The notes under the pieces: generated by a model
Told to the model about the DNA's origin: nothing
The model's database searches: none
Seen by the model: only the letters and a program-made list of their open reading frames with translations
Translations under genes and position numbers: made by a program
Origin: Roseateles oligotrophus
GTDB lineage: Bacteria > Pseudomonadota > Gammaproteobacteria > Burkholderiales > Burkholderiaceae_C
Direction: 5' to 3'
Length of the DNA: 64,000 bases
NCBI RefSeq assembly: GCF_025717515.1
Contig: NZ_JAJIRN010000011.1
Coordinates: 1-64,000 of the forward strand
Shown: positions 27,229 to 36,888 of the stretch, in pieces
Numbering within the stretch: the stretch's first letter is position 1
Layout of the letters: each line of letters starts with the position of its first letter

Positions 27229-29436
27229 ATGACCCAACAAGACCGCCGCAGTTTTCTGCGCACCGTCGCCTCGGCAGCCGGCGCCTCCGCTGCCTTGGCA
27301 ACTTTTCCGCCCGCCATCCAACGCGCCCTGGCCATTCAAGCCAATAACCGCAGCGGCACGATTCAGGACGTCGAACATATCGTCATCCTGACCCAAGAGA
27401 ACCGCTCGTTTGATCACTACTTCGGAAGCCTCAATGGCGTGCGCGGCTTTGCCGACCCCTTCCCGGTGCCGGTGGCGGACAAAACCGGCATCACGGCCAA
27501 GAACGTCTGGGTGCAACCCAACGCAGTGACCGCCGTGCCCGGCCGTCCTTCGACTGGCCCATTGGCCTTGGCACCGTTCCACTTGAACACGGCCCAGAAT
27601 TTCGCGTTCATGCGGGTTTCCGGCACGCCGCATTCCTGGAGCGACGCACAAGCCGCCTGGGACCAGGGGCGCATGAATGCCTGGCCCAAGGCCAAGAACA
27701 ACCATTCGATGGGCTACTTCAAGGAAAGCGATCTGCCTTTCCAGTTCGCGATGGCCAATGCCTTCACGATTTGCGATCACTACCACTGCGCCTCGCAGAC
27801 CGGCACCAACACCAACCGCCTGTTCCTGTGGACCGGCAGCAACGACCCGCTGCGCCTGGGCAATGGCCCGTCGACCGACAACAGCCACGACTGGTTCAAC
27901 GAGAACCCGCTGGACGATTACAGCTGGACCACCTACCCCGAGCGCCTGCAGGACGCCGGCATCAGCTGGCAGGTCTACCAGAATATGGCCGACAACTTCA
28001 CCGACAACTCGCTGGCGGGCTTCAGGCCCTACCGCGACGCTTGGTACGGCCGCCCCGGCTACTCGCAGCAACTCAAGGAGCGCGGCATCAGCACGCGCGA
28101 CCTCGACAAGCTGCTTGAAGACGTGATGGCGGACAAGCTGCCGCAGGTCAGTTGGATCGTCGCAACCGCAGAAGGTTCGGAGCATCCTGGGCCTTCCAGT
28201 CCGGCCCAGGGCGCCGACTACACGGCCAAGGTTCTGGACGCGCTAACGTCCAATCCAGAGGTCTGGAGCAAGACTGTTTTGTTCATCAACTTCGACGAGA
28301 ACGACGGCTTCTTTGACCATATGCCGCCGCCGGCCGCCCCGTCTTACGTGGCCTGGGACGCCGACCCGGCCAAGGCGGAGTTGGCCGGCGCCTCGACCGT
28401 GGACACCACCGGCGAATACCACCACATCCTCAACGGCACCGCCGCCACGCACCAGCACAAGCCTTACGGCGTCGGCCCACGCGTGCCCATGTATGTGATC
28501 TCGCCTTGGAGCAAGGGCGGCTGGGTGAATTCCGAAGTCGCCGACCATACCTCGGTGATCCGGTTCATCGAGAAGCGGTTTGGCGTGATGGAGCCCAATA
28601 TCAGCGCTTGGCGCCGGGCGGTCTGCGGCGACATGATGTCGGCCTTCAACTTCCGAGACCCCAACGACGGCGCCTTCTTCGCCGCGCTCCCCAAGACCTT
28701 GGAGTTGGCCACGCGCGCCCGTGCCTTGCCGGGCACGACCACGCCGCCTACGCCGGCCAACTTGATCGCACCCGAGCAATTGGGCGGCCCACGCCCGGCG
28801 CGCGCCTTGCCTTACGAGTTGCACACCAGTGCCGCGATCAAGGTCAACCCGGGCCGGGTCGGCTCCAGCCGCGTCGAGTTGCAGTTCGACAATACCGGCG
28901 CCGCCGCGGCGGTGTTCCATGTCTATGACCGCCTGAACCTGGCCGCGTTGCCGCGTCGCTACACGGTCGAAGCGGGCAAGCAGTTGCAGGGCAATTGGAC
29001 GCCGGTGGCCAGCGGCGCCTATGACCTGTGGGTGCTGGGGCCCAATGGCTTTCATCGCCACTTCACCGGCAACGCCCGCCGCGTGGCCGCCGCCGCTCAG
29101 CCCAACCCCGAGGTGCGCGTGTCCATGGACGCGGTCAATGGCGAGTTGTTGATCGAGATGAGCAACGCCGGCAGTTTCGCTTGCAGCATGACGCTCGTCG
29201 CCAACAAGTATTACGAGGTGGCGCCGCAAACCGTCAAGCTGGCCCCGCGTGCCAGCACCAGCGTGCGCCTGCCCCTGAAAGACAGCGCCTATTGGTATGA
29301 CTTCAGCGTGCGTGTCGTGGGCCAAGCCGATTTCAGCCGGCGCTTTGCTGGGCACTTGGAAACCGGCGAACCCTCGATCAGCGACCCGGCCATGCAAGGC
29401 CCGGCTCAGCTGAATCAGTACCGCCTGCCCGTTTGA
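27229..29436 (+). CDS. Phosphocholine-specific phospholipase C (Tat-exported)
   Basis: This 735-residue enzyme hydrolyses phosphatidylcholine-type lipids or sphingomyelin in the envelope or outside the cell. The N-terminus QQDRRSFLRTVASAAGASAA is a twin-arginine signal. The catalytic phosphoesterase domain has VEHIVILTQENRSFDHYFG and FINFDENDGFFDHMPPP. Two C-terminal DUF756-type beta domains follow (about 520-720). Architecture and length match the PlcN/PlcH family of Pseudomonas and Burkholderia. It is flanked by two PEP-CTERM genes on the same strand, and the pst-pho locus begins 2 kb downstream. The start is MTQQDRR; the open frame reaches 21 codons further. Confidence 0.94.
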   Translation: MTQQDRRSFLRTVASAAGASAALATFPPAIQRALAIQANNRSGTIQDVEHIVILTQENRSFDHYFGSLNGVRGFADPFPVPVADKTGITAKNVWVQPNAVTAVPGRPSTGPLALAPFHLNTAQNFAFMRVSGTPHSWSDAQAAWDQGRMNAWPKAKNNHSMGYFKESDLPFQFAMANAFTICDHYHCASQTGTNTNRLFLWTGSNDPLRLGNGPSTDNSHDWFNENPLDDYSWTTYPERLQDAGISWQVYQNMADNFTDNSLAGFRPYRDAWYGRPGYSQQLKERGISTRDLDKLLEDVMADKLPQVSWIVATAEGSEHPGPSSPAQGADYTAKVLDALTSNPEVWSKTVLFINFDENDGFFDHMPPPAAPSYVAWDADPAKAELAGASTVDTTGEYHHILNGTAATHQHKPYGVGPRVPMYVISPWSKGGWVNSEVADHTSVIRFIEKRFGVMEPNISAWRRAVCGDMMSAFNFRDPNDGAFFAALPKTLELATRARALPGTTTPPTPANLIAPEQLGGPRPARALPYELHTSAAIKVNPGRVGSSRVELQFDNTGAAAAVFHVYDRLNLAALPRRYTVEAGKQLQGNWTPVASGAYDLWVLGPNGFHRHFTGNARRVAAAAQPNPEVRVSMDAVNGELLIEMSNAGSFACSMTLVANKYYEVAPQTVKLAPRASTSVRLPLKDSAYWYDFSVRVVGQADFSRRFAGHLETGEPSISDPAMQGPAQLNQYRLPV

Positions 29437-29480
29437 TCGCAAGTTCACCCCATCACTCATTTATCGACTCAGGAATCAAT

Positions 29481-30167
29481 ATGAAAACCAACACCTTGAT
29501 CCGCAGCGCCGCTGCCCTATCGCTCGCCTTTGCCGCCTTGGCCGCGCAAGCCGCCGGCCTCGGCAGCAATTTGATCGTCAATGGCGATGCCGAAGCCGGC
29601 GCCGGCGCTTGGACCGCCTATGCCGATGCCGACCTGTTTCAGTCCGTCTCCTACGGCAGCAACTGGGTCTTGCCAACACAGCCGGGCCCGGTCGATCGCG
29701 GTGCCAAGATGTTTGCTGGTCAGAGTTCGGCCTACTCGGCGGGCTTTCAAACCATTGACGTCAGCGCCCTGACGGCATCTTTTGCCGCCGGCACTACGGC
29801 CTTTGATCTGAATGGCTACCTGGGTGGCTGGACCAGCCAGGGCGACAACGCTCAACTCATGGTGACCTTTATTGATGCGGCCAGCGCCGATATCAGCATG
29901 GTGACCTTGGGCCCCGTCACGCCGGGCGATCGCGGCAACCAGACCGGCTTGTTCTATCGCCAAGTCACCGGCTTCGTGCCGGTTGGCACCAGCGCCATCA
30001 AGTTTGATCTGTCAATGGAGCGCCAGGGTGGTGGCGACAACGACGGCTATGCCGATAACCTCGCCTTTGTGATGAGCGCGGCGCCTGTGCCTGAGCCTGA
30101 AACCTATGGCTTGTTGGCCTTGGGCCTGGGTTTTTTGACGCTCACATTGCGCCGCCGCAAGGCCTGA
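29481..30167 (+). CDS. PEP-CTERM sorting domain protein
   Basis: This 228-residue exported protein has signal peptide MKTNTLIRSAAALSLAFAAL...AQA, then NLIVNGDAEAG at the start of a jelly-roll-like domain common in PEP-CTERM proteins. The C-terminus has PVPEPETYGLLALGLGFLTL and RRRKA, a canonical exosortase signal. AGGA precedes the ATG. It lies 44 bases after the phospholipase C gene and ends the unit before a terminator. It is not a paralogue of the 26610 protein beyond the shared layout. Confidence 0.92.
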   Translation: MKTNTLIRSAAALSLAFAALAAQAAGLGSNLIVNGDAEAGAGAWTAYADADLFQSVSYGSNWVLPTQPGPVDRGAKMFAGQSSAYSAGFQTIDVSALTASFAAGTTAFDLNGYLGGWTSQGDNAQLMVTFIDAASADISMVTLGPVTPGDRGNQTGLFYRQVTGFVPVGTSAIKFDLSMERQGGGDNDGYADNLAFVMSAAPVPEPETYGLLALGLGFLTLTLRRRKA

Positions 30168-30195
30168 GCCCCGACCATAGCTCCTTGGCTTGAGC

Positions 30196-30236
30196 AAGAC
30201 CGCCCCCTGGATTTTGCCGGTGGGTGGTCTTTTTTG
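30196..30236 (+). terminator. Rho-independent terminator after the PEP-CTERM/phospholipase unit
   Basis: AAGACCGCCC pairs with GGGTGGTCTT (one G-T pair) around a CCTGGATTTTGCCGG inner segment, followed by TTTTTT. It closes the 26.6-30.2 kb transcript. Confidence 0.8.
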
Positions 30237-30327
30237 TCGCCTCGTCACATCCGCTTTGCTGGTGATGACCGGCTTGCCTAGGATGCGCTCACGCGGGTCA
30301 ATCGGCCTGCATGATCTTAGGAATCCC

Positions 30328-30693
30328 ATGCTCCAACTCTCCACAATTGCCCGCCTTGGCTGCTTCGCCAGCCTGCTGACCGCCCTTTTGAGCGGCTGCG
30401 CCGTTCACATCACTACCACCAAGGACGGCGACAGCGCCACCGTCAAGAGCCCGGGTTCGGCCAAGATCGAATGTGTGGCCAGCCCAAGCGGCGAGTGCAA
30501 TTACGCACTCTTCACCAGCCGTTGTGACAGTGTCGAGGGTGAAGCCGGCAAGACGACGACCACCTGTACGCACCAGGTCTTCGATCAGTTCAAACTGGCG
30601 ACCGGGCAGTCGCGCCAATTGACGAATCTGCCCGGCGGCTACAAGCAATGCATGAAGGCGAGCGGCAAGCCCGAGGTTCCTAACTGCAACTGA
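30328..30693 (+). CDS. Hypothetical lipoprotein
   Basis: This 121-residue protein has a lipoprotein signal peptide: a hydrophobic stretch ending LLTALLSGC, so the mature N-terminal Cys is lipidated. The mature domain is small, Thr/Ser/Lys-rich and has five further cysteines (IECVAS, GECNYAL, SRCDS, TTCTH, QCMKAS) plus a C-terminal Cys, suggesting disulfides. AGGA precedes the ATG at 30328; upstream codons overlap a terminator and were discarded. No family was recognised. Confidence 0.75.
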   Translation: MLQLSTIARLGCFASLLTALLSGCAVHITTTKDGDSATVKSPGSAKIECVASPSGECNYALFTSRCDSVEGEAGKTTTTCTHQVFDQFKLATGQSRQLTNLPGGYKQCMKASGKPEVPNCN

Positions 30694-30710
30694 CACCGAC
30701 GGCCAAGACA

Positions 30711-30746
30711 AAAGCCCCTGCAGCATCGGCTGCAGGGGCTTTTTCA
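30711..30746. terminator. Bidirectional terminator
   Basis: AAAGCCCCTGCAG and CTGCAGGGGCTTTTT form a 13-base-pair stem with a CATCGG loop between the convergent lipoprotein and fasciclin-domain genes. Confidence 0.9.
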
Positions 30747-30763
30747 ATTTGGGCAATGGTTGC

Positions 30764-31261
30764 TTACTTCTTCTTCGGCGGCATCAGCACGCGGTCAACG
30801 ATATGAGCGACGCCGTTGCTGGCCTTGATGTCGGCTTGTTGAACCATGCCGTCTTCAACCGTGACGAAATCGCCGGCCCGGCCCAACGCCAACTCGGCGC
30901 CTTGCAAGGTCTTGACATTGCCGTTTTTGACATCGGCTGCTTTCAATTGCGAAGCCAGGATGTGGAAGCTCAGCACCGACTTCAGTTGTTCCTTGTCTTT
31001 GACCAAGGCTTCCAATGTTTTGGCGGGCACGGCCTTGAAGGCCTCATCGTTCGGTGCGAACACGGTCATAGGGCCGGCGGCTTGCAGGGTTGCCTTCAGC
31101 TCGGCTTGTTCAAGCAGACGGTTAAAGGTGCTCAGCTGCGGATTGAGCGCGAGCGTATCGGCCAAGGTAGCGGGAACCGGAGCGACTGCACATGCGCCGA
31201 GCAGCAAAGTCAAGGCTGCGACGCTGGATAAGGCGAGGGTACGAAGGGCTTTGATTGTCAT
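30764..31261 (-). CDS. Fasciclin (FAS1) domain lipoprotein
   Basis: This 165-residue lipoprotein has signal ALTLLLGAC followed by one FAS1 domain. The FAS1 H1 motif is GPMTVFAPNDEAFKAVP, and the H2-like region is KASNGVAHIVDRVLMPPKK. FAS1 proteins mediate adhesion or protein interaction at the envelope; the partner is unknown. The start MTIKALRT gives a normal signal peptide. It is divergent from pstS with a 200-base region between them that carries the Pho box. Confidence 0.9.
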   Translation of the reverse strand: MTIKALRTLALSSVAALTLLLGACAVAPVPATLADTLALNPQLSTFNRLLEQAELKATLQAAGPMTVFAPNDEAFKAVPAKTLEALVKDKEQLKSVLSFHILASQLKAADVKNGNVKTLQGAELALGRAGDFVTVEDGMVQQADIKASNGVAHIVDRVLMPPKKK

Positions 31262-31398
31262 GGGAGCTCGATAAGAAGGGGGACAGATTCCCAGCTTAGA
31301 GATCAAATGTGACAGTCCAATGAAATTTGTATTTCACTTGAAGTGGCTATAGCCCGTTCGGCGATGAGCCGAATTACAGTAGCACTCGGTCACAACAA

Positions 31399-31416
31399 TG
31401 TCATATTCAAGTCATA
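31399..31416 (+). promoter_or_regulatory. Pho box upstream of pstS
   Basis: Two seven-base direct repeats TGTCATA (31399-31405) and AGTCATA (31410-31416) are separated by four bases, as in the PhoB consensus of CTGTCAT repeats with an 11-base period. They lie about 50 bases before the pstS start. PhoB is encoded 5 kb downstream. Confidence 0.75.
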
Positions 31417-31463
31417 CGATGACGATCGTTGTTAACTCAAGCCCTCATCTGACAAGGCCGCAC

Positions 31464-32504
31464 ATGAAATTTACACAGATTCGCAATGGATTGTTCTTTG
31501 CCGTCGGCATGGCTGTTTTGCCCTTGCTGCACGCCCAGGATGTAACAGGTGCGGGCGCTACCTTCCCGGCGCCTCTGTATGCCAAATGGGCCGATGCCTA
31601 TAACAAGGCAACCGGTGTGCGAATCAACTATCAGTCGGTAGGTTCCGGCGCCGGCATCAAGCAGATCAAGGCTAAAACGGTTGATTTTGGCGCTTCCGAC
31701 ATGCCTTTGAAGGATGAGGATCTGGCCAAGGACGGCTTGATCCAGTTTCCCACCGTCATCGGCGGCGTTGTGCCCGTGGTCAATATCAAGGGCATTGCTC
31801 CGGGCCAGTTGCGTCTGACGGGGCAAGTATTGGGTGATATCTATCTGGGCAAGATCGCCAAGTGGAATGATGCTGCGTTGACCGCGCTCAACCCAGGTGT
31901 GCCATTGCCGGATGCAGCAATTTCAGTGGTGCGCCGCGCCGATGGTTCGGGCACAACTTTTGTGTTCACCAACTACCTGTCTAAGGTCAATGAAGAGTGG
32001 AAGTCCAAGGTTGGTGACGGCACGGCCGTGAACTGGCCAACCGGCGCCGGCGGCAAAGGTAACGAAGGCGTGGCCGCTTTTGTGCAGCGTCTGCCTAACT
32101 CGATTGGTTATGTCGAGTACTCCTATGTGCTGCAAAACAAGATGACCTATGCTCAGATGAAGAACAAGGACGGCGTTTTTGTACGTCCGAACGATGCTGC
32201 ATTCAAGGCCGCCGCCGCCGGTGCTGATTGGAACAAGACCTTCTTCCAGGTCACGACCGAGCAAGCCGGCAAGGACACATGGCCCATCACCAACCCGACA
32301 TACATCTTGATGTACAAGTCGCAAGACAAGGCTGCCAATGCGAGCGCCGCCTTGAAATTCTTCGACTGGGTTTATAACAACGGCGACAAGATGGCCGACG
32401 AACTGGACTATGTGCCGCTGCCGGACAGCGTCAAGGAATTGGTGCGCAAGCATTGGGCCGCCAACGTCAAGGACACCGCAGGCAAGGCCATTTCTTTCAA
32501 GTAA
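31464..32504 (+). CDS. pstS: Phosphate ABC transporter substrate-binding protein
   Basis: This 346-residue periplasmic phosphate-binding protein begins with a Sec signal peptide ending LPLLHA-QD. The mature start VTGAGATFPAPLYAKWADAY and the phosphate-ligand segments SVGSGAGIKQI, DFGASDMPL and RRADGSGTTFVFTNYLS are typical of PstS. The start MKFTQIRN follows AAGG. It is first in pstS-pstC-pstA-pstB-phoU-phoB-phoR and sits behind a Pho box, so it should be induced under phosphate limitation. Confidence 0.97.
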   Translation: MKFTQIRNGLFFAVGMAVLPLLHAQDVTGAGATFPAPLYAKWADAYNKATGVRINYQSVGSGAGIKQIKAKTVDFGASDMPLKDEDLAKDGLIQFPTVIGGVVPVVNIKGIAPGQLRLTGQVLGDIYLGKIAKWNDAALTALNPGVPLPDAAISVVRRADGSGTTFVFTNYLSKVNEEWKSKVGDGTAVNWPTGAGGKGNEGVAAFVQRLPNSIGYVEYSYVLQNKMTYAQMKNKDGVFVRPNDAAFKAAAAGADWNKTFFQVTTEQAGKDTWPITNPTYILMYKSQDKAANASAALKFFDWVYNNGDKMADELDYVPLPDSVKELVRKHWAANVKDTAGKAISFK

Positions 32505-32522
32505 GTTTGACTTGAACTTCTG

Positions 32523-32558
32523 CAACAGCCCGACGGCCTTGGCTTGATCGGGCTGTTG
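32523..32558 (+). promoter_or_regulatory. Intercistronic hairpin between pstS and pstC
   Basis: CAACAGCCCGA and TCGGGCTGTTG form an 11-base-pair stem around a 14-base loop. No T-run follows, so it is more likely an mRNA-stabilising or attenuating element that raises PstS over the membrane components than a full terminator. Confidence 0.6.
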
Positions 32559-32609
32559 TTGAATCAGACATTCACTTTTTCCCTTTAACGCAGACCATGC
32601 GGAGGCCCC

Positions 32610-33632
32610 GTGGCCGCAATACTTCCAGCCAATAATTTTGAATCCGCTAGGCCGGCCGACCTGGTTCAGCCCCAGGGCCTGCCGCCGGCGCGCCGCCGAG
32701 TTGCCCCATGGGCTGATACGGTGTTCTCCTTGCTCGCGCATGGCGCAGCATGGCTGACGCTGGCCTTGTTGGCGGGCATCATCGTTTCTTTGGTGATAGG
32801 AGCCTCGCCCGCCATCAAGGAGTTCGGCTTGGGCTTCTTGTGGACTACCGAATGGGATCCGGTCAAAGAGAAGTTTGGCGGTCTGGTGATGATTTACGGC
32901 ACCTTGATGACCTCATTCATTGCCTTGCTGATCGCGGTGCCGGTCAGCTTTGGTATCGCCCTGTTTTTGACAGAGTTGTCGCCCAGTTGGCTCAAGCGTC
33001 CTTTGGGCGTTGCCGTCGAGTTGTTGGCGGCCGTGCCTTCGATCGTTTACGGCATGTGGGGCCTGATGGTGTTTGGGCCGATCCTGGCCACCTATGTGCA
33101 GCAACCGCTGCAAACCCTGCTCACCGGCGTGCCGTTTCTTGGCGGTCTGGTGTCAGGCCCACCGGTGGGTATCGGTATTTTGTCGGCCGGCATCATCTTG
33201 GCCATCATGATCATCCCCTTCATCGCATCGGTGATGCGTGATGTGTTTGAGGTGACTCCACCGATGTTGAAGGAGTCTGCTTATGGCCTGGGCGCCACGA
33301 CCTGGGAAGTCGTGGCCAATGTGGTGCTGCCCTATACCAAGACGGGCGTGATGGGCGGCATCATGCTGGGGCTGGGGCGTGCCCTGGGTGAAACCATGGC
33401 GGTGACCTTCGTGATCGGCAATATGAATCAACTCAACTCGCTGTCGGTCTTCGAGGCTGCCAATAGCATCACATCGGCGCTGGCGAATGAGTTCGCCGAG
33501 GCCGGCGAGGGCTTGCATCAGGCGTCGTTGATCTATTTGGGCCTGGTGTTGTTCTTCATTACTTTTGTCGTGTTGGCTTGCTCGAAGGTTTTGTTGTCGC
33601 AATTGAAGAAGAGTGAAGGGGCACGTTCATGA
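32610..33632 (+). CDS. pstC: Phosphate ABC transporter permease PstC
   Basis: This 340-residue inner-membrane permease has six predicted helices and the ABC permease EAA-loop ([22 protein letters not shown]). The [13 protein letters not shown] and [16 protein letters not shown] segments are family-typical. The start is GTG at 32610 behind GGAGG; the nearby ATG at 32597 is out of frame. Its stop overlaps the pstA start by four bases. Confidence 0.95.
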   Translation: MAAILPANNFESARPADLVQPQGLPPARRRVAPWADTVFSLLAHGAAWLTLALLAGIIVSLVIGASPAIKEFGLGFLWTTEWDPVKEKFGGLVMIYGTLMTSFIALLIAVPVSFGIALFLTELSPSWLKRPLGVAVELLAAVPSIVYGMWGLMVFGPILATYVQQPLQTLLTGVPFLGGLVSGPPVGIGILSAGIILAIMIIPFIASVMRDVFEVTPPMLKESAYGLGATTWEVVANVVLPYTKTGVMGGIMLGLGRALGETMAVTFVIGNMNQLNSLSVFEAANSITSALANEFAEAGEGLHQASLIYLGLVLFFITFVVLACSKVLLSQLKKSEGARS

Positions 33633-34522
33633 GCAACCCTGCAACAAATATGGCGACCGCCGCCAGCCAACTGCATGCCAAGCGCTTGGCCATGCATGCC
33701 AAGCGCAAGCGCGTCAATATGGTTGCCTTGACGCTGTCTTTGGGCGCAATGGCCTTTGGCCTGTTTTGGTTGATGTGGATTCTGTTCGAGACCGTGGTTT
33801 TGGGCCTGGGTGGCTTGCAACTGGCGACTTTCACAGAAATGACCCCGCCTCCGATGGCCGAGACCGGTGGCCTTGCGAACGCAATTTTTGGTTCATTGAT
33901 GATGGTCGGACTGGCTACTTTGCTGGGCACGCCGATCGGCATCATGGCCGGAATCTACCTGGCCGAATATGGACAGCGGACCTGGCTTGGCAGCACAGTG
34001 CGTTTCATCAATGACATCTTGTTGTCGGCGCCTTCCATTGTGGTGGGGCTGTTTATCTATGGCCTGGTGGTGACTCGCATGCTGACCTTTTCGGGTTATG
34101 CGGGCATTTTGGCTCTGGCCTTGATCGTTATCCCGGTGGTCATTCGCACTACCGAGAACATGTTGAGCCTGATCCCCAACGCCTTGCGTGAGGCGGCCTA
34201 TGCGCTGGGCACGCCAAAGTGGAAGGTGATCATCTCGGTGACGCTGAAGTCGGCCCGCGCCGGCGTGCTGACCGGTATTTTGCTGGCACTGGCACGTATC
34301 TCGGGCGAGACGGCTCCCTTGCTGTTCACGGCCTTGTCCAATCAGTTCTGGACTACGGATTTGAGCAAGCCGATGGCCACCTTGCCGGTCACGATCTTCA
34401 AGTTCGCCATGAGCCCCTATGAAAACTGGCAGAAGCTGGCATGGGCGGGTGTTTTCATCATCACGATGGGTGTGTTGGCGCTGAATATTCTGGCGCGCGT
34501 ACTTTTCAAGAACAAGCATTGA
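33629..34522 (+). CDS. pstA: Phosphate ABC transporter permease PstA
   Basis: This 297-residue inner-membrane permease pairs with PstC. It has the EAA loop ([20 protein letters not shown]), [19 protein letters not shown] segment [16 protein letters not shown] and a C-terminal helix. The N-terminus contains a repeat-like MHAKRKR stretch. Translation is coupled to pstC through an ATGA overlap; pstB begins 20 bases later. Confidence 0.95.
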   Translation: MSNPATNMATAASQLHAKRLAMHAKRKRVNMVALTLSLGAMAFGLFWLMWILFETVVLGLGGLQLATFTEMTPPPMAETGGLANAIFGSLMMVGLATLLGTPIGIMAGIYLAEYGQRTWLGSTVRFINDILLSAPSIVVGLFIYGLVVTRMLTFSGYAGILALALIVIPVVIRTTENMLSLIPNALREAAYALGTPKWKVIISVTLKSARAGVLTGILLALARISGETAPLLFTALSNQFWTTDLSKPMATLPVTIFKFAMSPYENWQKLAWAGVFIITMGVLALNILARVLFKNKH

Positions 34523-34542
34523 TAGAGAGAGCGGAGTTCACC

Positions 34543-35328
34543 ATGGACGCAAAAGTTGATATGCCTGTTACCGAGCGGGCGAAGCTCTCGGTACGCAATT
34601 TGAATTTCTACTACGGCAATTTTCTTGCCCTGAAGAATATCAATCTGGACATCCCCGAGAACAAGGTGACGGCCTTTATCGGCCCGTCGGGCTGCGGCAA
34701 GTCGACCTTGCTGCGCACCTTGAACCGGATGTTCGAGCTCTACCCGGAGCAGCGCGCCGAGGGTCAGATCTTGCTCGACGGCAATGACATCCTGACCAGC
34801 AAGGACGATGTCTCGCTGATCCGCGCCAAGATCGGCATGGTTTTCCAAAAGCCGACGCCGTTCCCGATGTCGATCTATGACAACATCGCTTTCGGTGTGC
34901 GTTTGTTCGAAACCTTGCCGCGCGTTGAAATGGATGAGCGGGTCGAATGGGCCTTGAAGAAGGCGGCGCTTTGGGGTGAAGTGAAGGACAAGCTGAATCA
35001 AAGCGGTTCGGGCCTGTCCGGTGGCCAGCAGCAGCGTTTGTGCATTGCCCGCGGCATTGCCATCAAGCCCGAAATCTTGTTGCTCGACGAGCCTTGCTCG
35101 GCGCTGGATCCGATCTCCACCGGCAAGATTGAAGAGCTGATTCATGAACTGAAGACCGACTACACGGTGGCCATCGTTACGCACAATATGCAGCAGGCCG
35201 CACGCTGTTCGGACTACACGGCCTATATGTATTTGGGCGACCTGATCGAGTTTGGACCGACCGCCGAGTTGTTCATGAAGCCCAAGCGCAAGGACACCGA
35301 AGACTACATCACCGGGCGTTTCGGTTGA
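34543..35328 (+). CDS. pstB: Phosphate ABC transporter ATP-binding protein
   Basis: This 261-residue ABC ATPase has Walker [19 protein letters not shown]-loop [17 protein letters not shown], signature [14 protein letters not shown], Walker [15 protein letters not shown] and switch His in [13 protein letters not shown]. The [12 protein letters not shown] and [16 protein letters not shown] segments are specific for PstB. The start at MDAKVDM follows GGAG; upstream in-frame codons lie inside pstA. Confidence 0.97.
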   Translation: MDAKVDMPVTERAKLSVRNLNFYYGNFLALKNINLDIPENKVTAFIGPSGCGKSTLLRTLNRMFELYPEQRAEGQILLDGNDILTSKDDVSLIRAKIGMVFQKPTPFPMSIYDNIAFGVRLFETLPRVEMDERVEWALKKAALWGEVKDKLNQSGSGLSGGQQQRLCIARGIAIKPEILLLDEPCSALDPISTGKIEELIHELKTDYTVAIVTHNMQQAARCSDYTAYMYLGDLIEFGPTAELFMKPKRKDTEDYITGRFG

Positions 35329-35418
35329 TATTTTCGGGCTATGAGTTCGGCTCGCTGCAGGCCAGTTTGAAGCTCGCATCAGCGCTGTTGTTAAACCAAA
35401 ATTTTTCAGGATCAAATC

Positions 35419-36126
35419 ATGGGTGAAAAACATCTGTCAACGCAGTTCGATGCCGAACTGAGCGGCATCTCCACGCGCGTGCTGGAGATGGGCGGCTTGG
35501 TCGAGTCTCAAGTGGCCCAGGCGGTTCTGGCGCTGACCACCTTCAGTGGCGACATTGCCAGTACGGTGCTCAAGCAGGAAGAACTGGTCAATGCGATGGA
35601 AGTCGAAATCGACCGCGACCTCTCCAGCATCATTGCTCGCCGGCAGCCAACCGCGCGCGACTTGCGCTTGCTGATCGCGATTTCGAAGACGATTGCCAAT
35701 CTGGAGCGGGTCGGTGATGAGGCCGCCCGGATAGCGCGCACGGTGCAGCGTTTGATCAATGCGGGTGTATCCAGTCGCTTGCGCTTGCCGATGAGCGACC
35801 TGTCTTTTGAGGCCGAATTGGCGACCGCGCTTCTGCGCAAGGCGCTTGACGCGTTTGCGCGCTTGGATGTCGAGCGTGCGGTCGAGGTGCTCAAGCAGGA
35901 TGACCAGATCGACAAGGAGTTCGACGGTCTGATGCGCAAGCTGATCACCTACATGATGGAAGACCCGCGCACCATCTCATCGTCGATCGATCTGATTTTT
36001 GTGGCCAAGGCGATTGAGCGGGTTGGCGACCATGCCAAGAATTTGGCCGAAGTGATCATCTATGTGGTCAAGGGTACGGATGTGCGTCACAACACACCCG
36101 AGGCCGTTGAGACCATGGTTCGCTAA
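35419..36126 (+). CDS. phoU: Phosphate-signalling protein PhoU
   Basis: This 235-residue all-helical cytoplasmic protein is made of two PhoU domains, each with the E/DxxxD metal-cluster motif (IGDEAARIAR-like VGDEAARIARTVQ and VGDHAKNLAEVIIY). PhoU links PstSCAB to PhoR and keeps the regulon off when phosphate is plentiful. The gene follows pstB by 90 bases and precedes phoB by 17 bases. Confidence 0.96.
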   Translation: MGEKHLSTQFDAELSGISTRVLEMGGLVESQVAQAVLALTTFSGDIASTVLKQEELVNAMEVEIDRDLSSIIARRQPTARDLRLLIAISKTIANLERVGDEAARIARTVQRLINAGVSSRLRLPMSDLSFEAELATALLRKALDAFARLDVERAVEVLKQDDQIDKEFDGLMRKLITYMMEDPRTISSSIDLIFVAKAIERVGDHAKNLAEVIIYVVKGTDVRHNTPEAVETMVR

Positions 36127-36143
36127 AGCGAAGGGGAATAGGA

Positions 36144-36845
36144 ATGAGCCGAGTTCTTGTGGTGGAAGATGAGTCGGCGATTGCCGAGCTGATTTCCATC
36201 AATCTGCGTCATGCGGGATTTGAGGTCACGATCGCAGCGAGTGCCGATCAGGCGCAATACGAAGTGGACCGCATCCTGCCTGATCTGGTGGTTTTGGACT
36301 GGATGCTGCCGGGTCAATCGGGCCTGGCCCTGGCTCGCCAATGGCGCGGCGCAGTTCGTACCAAAGAGATGCCCATCATCATGTTGACCGCTCGCGCAGA
36401 GGAGACCGATAAGGTCTCCGGTCTGGATGCGGGAGCGGACGATTACCTGACCAAACCGTTTTCGACCAATGAATTGTTGGCACGAATTCGTGCCGTGCTG
36501 CGGCGCAAGGCCCCCGAGGCGCTGGACACCCTGGTCGAAGTCGGTGGCTTGAATCTGGATCCGGGTACTCGCCGCGTCAGTCGCGATGGCGCCGAGGTCA
36601 AACTCGGCCCCACCGAGTTTCGCTTGCTGCATTTCTTCATGACCCATCCGGAGCGCGTTCACAGCCGCTCACAACTGCTGGACCGGGTCTGGGGTGATCA
36701 TGTGTTCATCGAAGAGCGCACGGTTGATGTGCATGTAAAGCGGCTCCGGGAGGCGCTGGAGCGTGTTCAATGTGCTCGCATGATCGAAACCGTTCGCGGC
36801 GCGGGTTACCGTTTGACGCAGCAGATGGCGGCCTTGCCCGTATGA
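36144..36845 (+). CDS. phoB: Phosphate regulon response regulator PhoB
   Basis: This 233-residue OmpR-family regulator has receiver acidic residues VVEDE, phosphoacceptor D52 in VVLDWMLPGQSG, and a C-terminal winged helix (LGPTEFRLLHFFMTHPERV, RTVDVHVKRLREAL, VRGAGYRL). PhoB binds Pho boxes such as the one before pstS. The ATG follows AAGGGG. phoR begins 44 bases later. Confidence 0.96.
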   Translation: MSRVLVVEDESAIAELISINLRHAGFEVTIAASADQAQYEVDRILPDLVVLDWMLPGQSGLALARQWRGAVRTKEMPIIMLTARAEETDKVSGLDAGADDYLTKPFSTNELLARIRAVLRRKAPEALDTLVEVGGLNLDPGTRRVSRDGAEVKLGPTEFRLLHFFMTHPERVHSRSQLLDRVWGDHVFIEERTVDVHVKRLREALERVQCARMIETVRGAGYRLTQQMAALPV

Positions 36846-36888
36846 CTATGGGGCGGGGCTTTGGCCTGGGGCTTTTTCTGGAGTTGGC

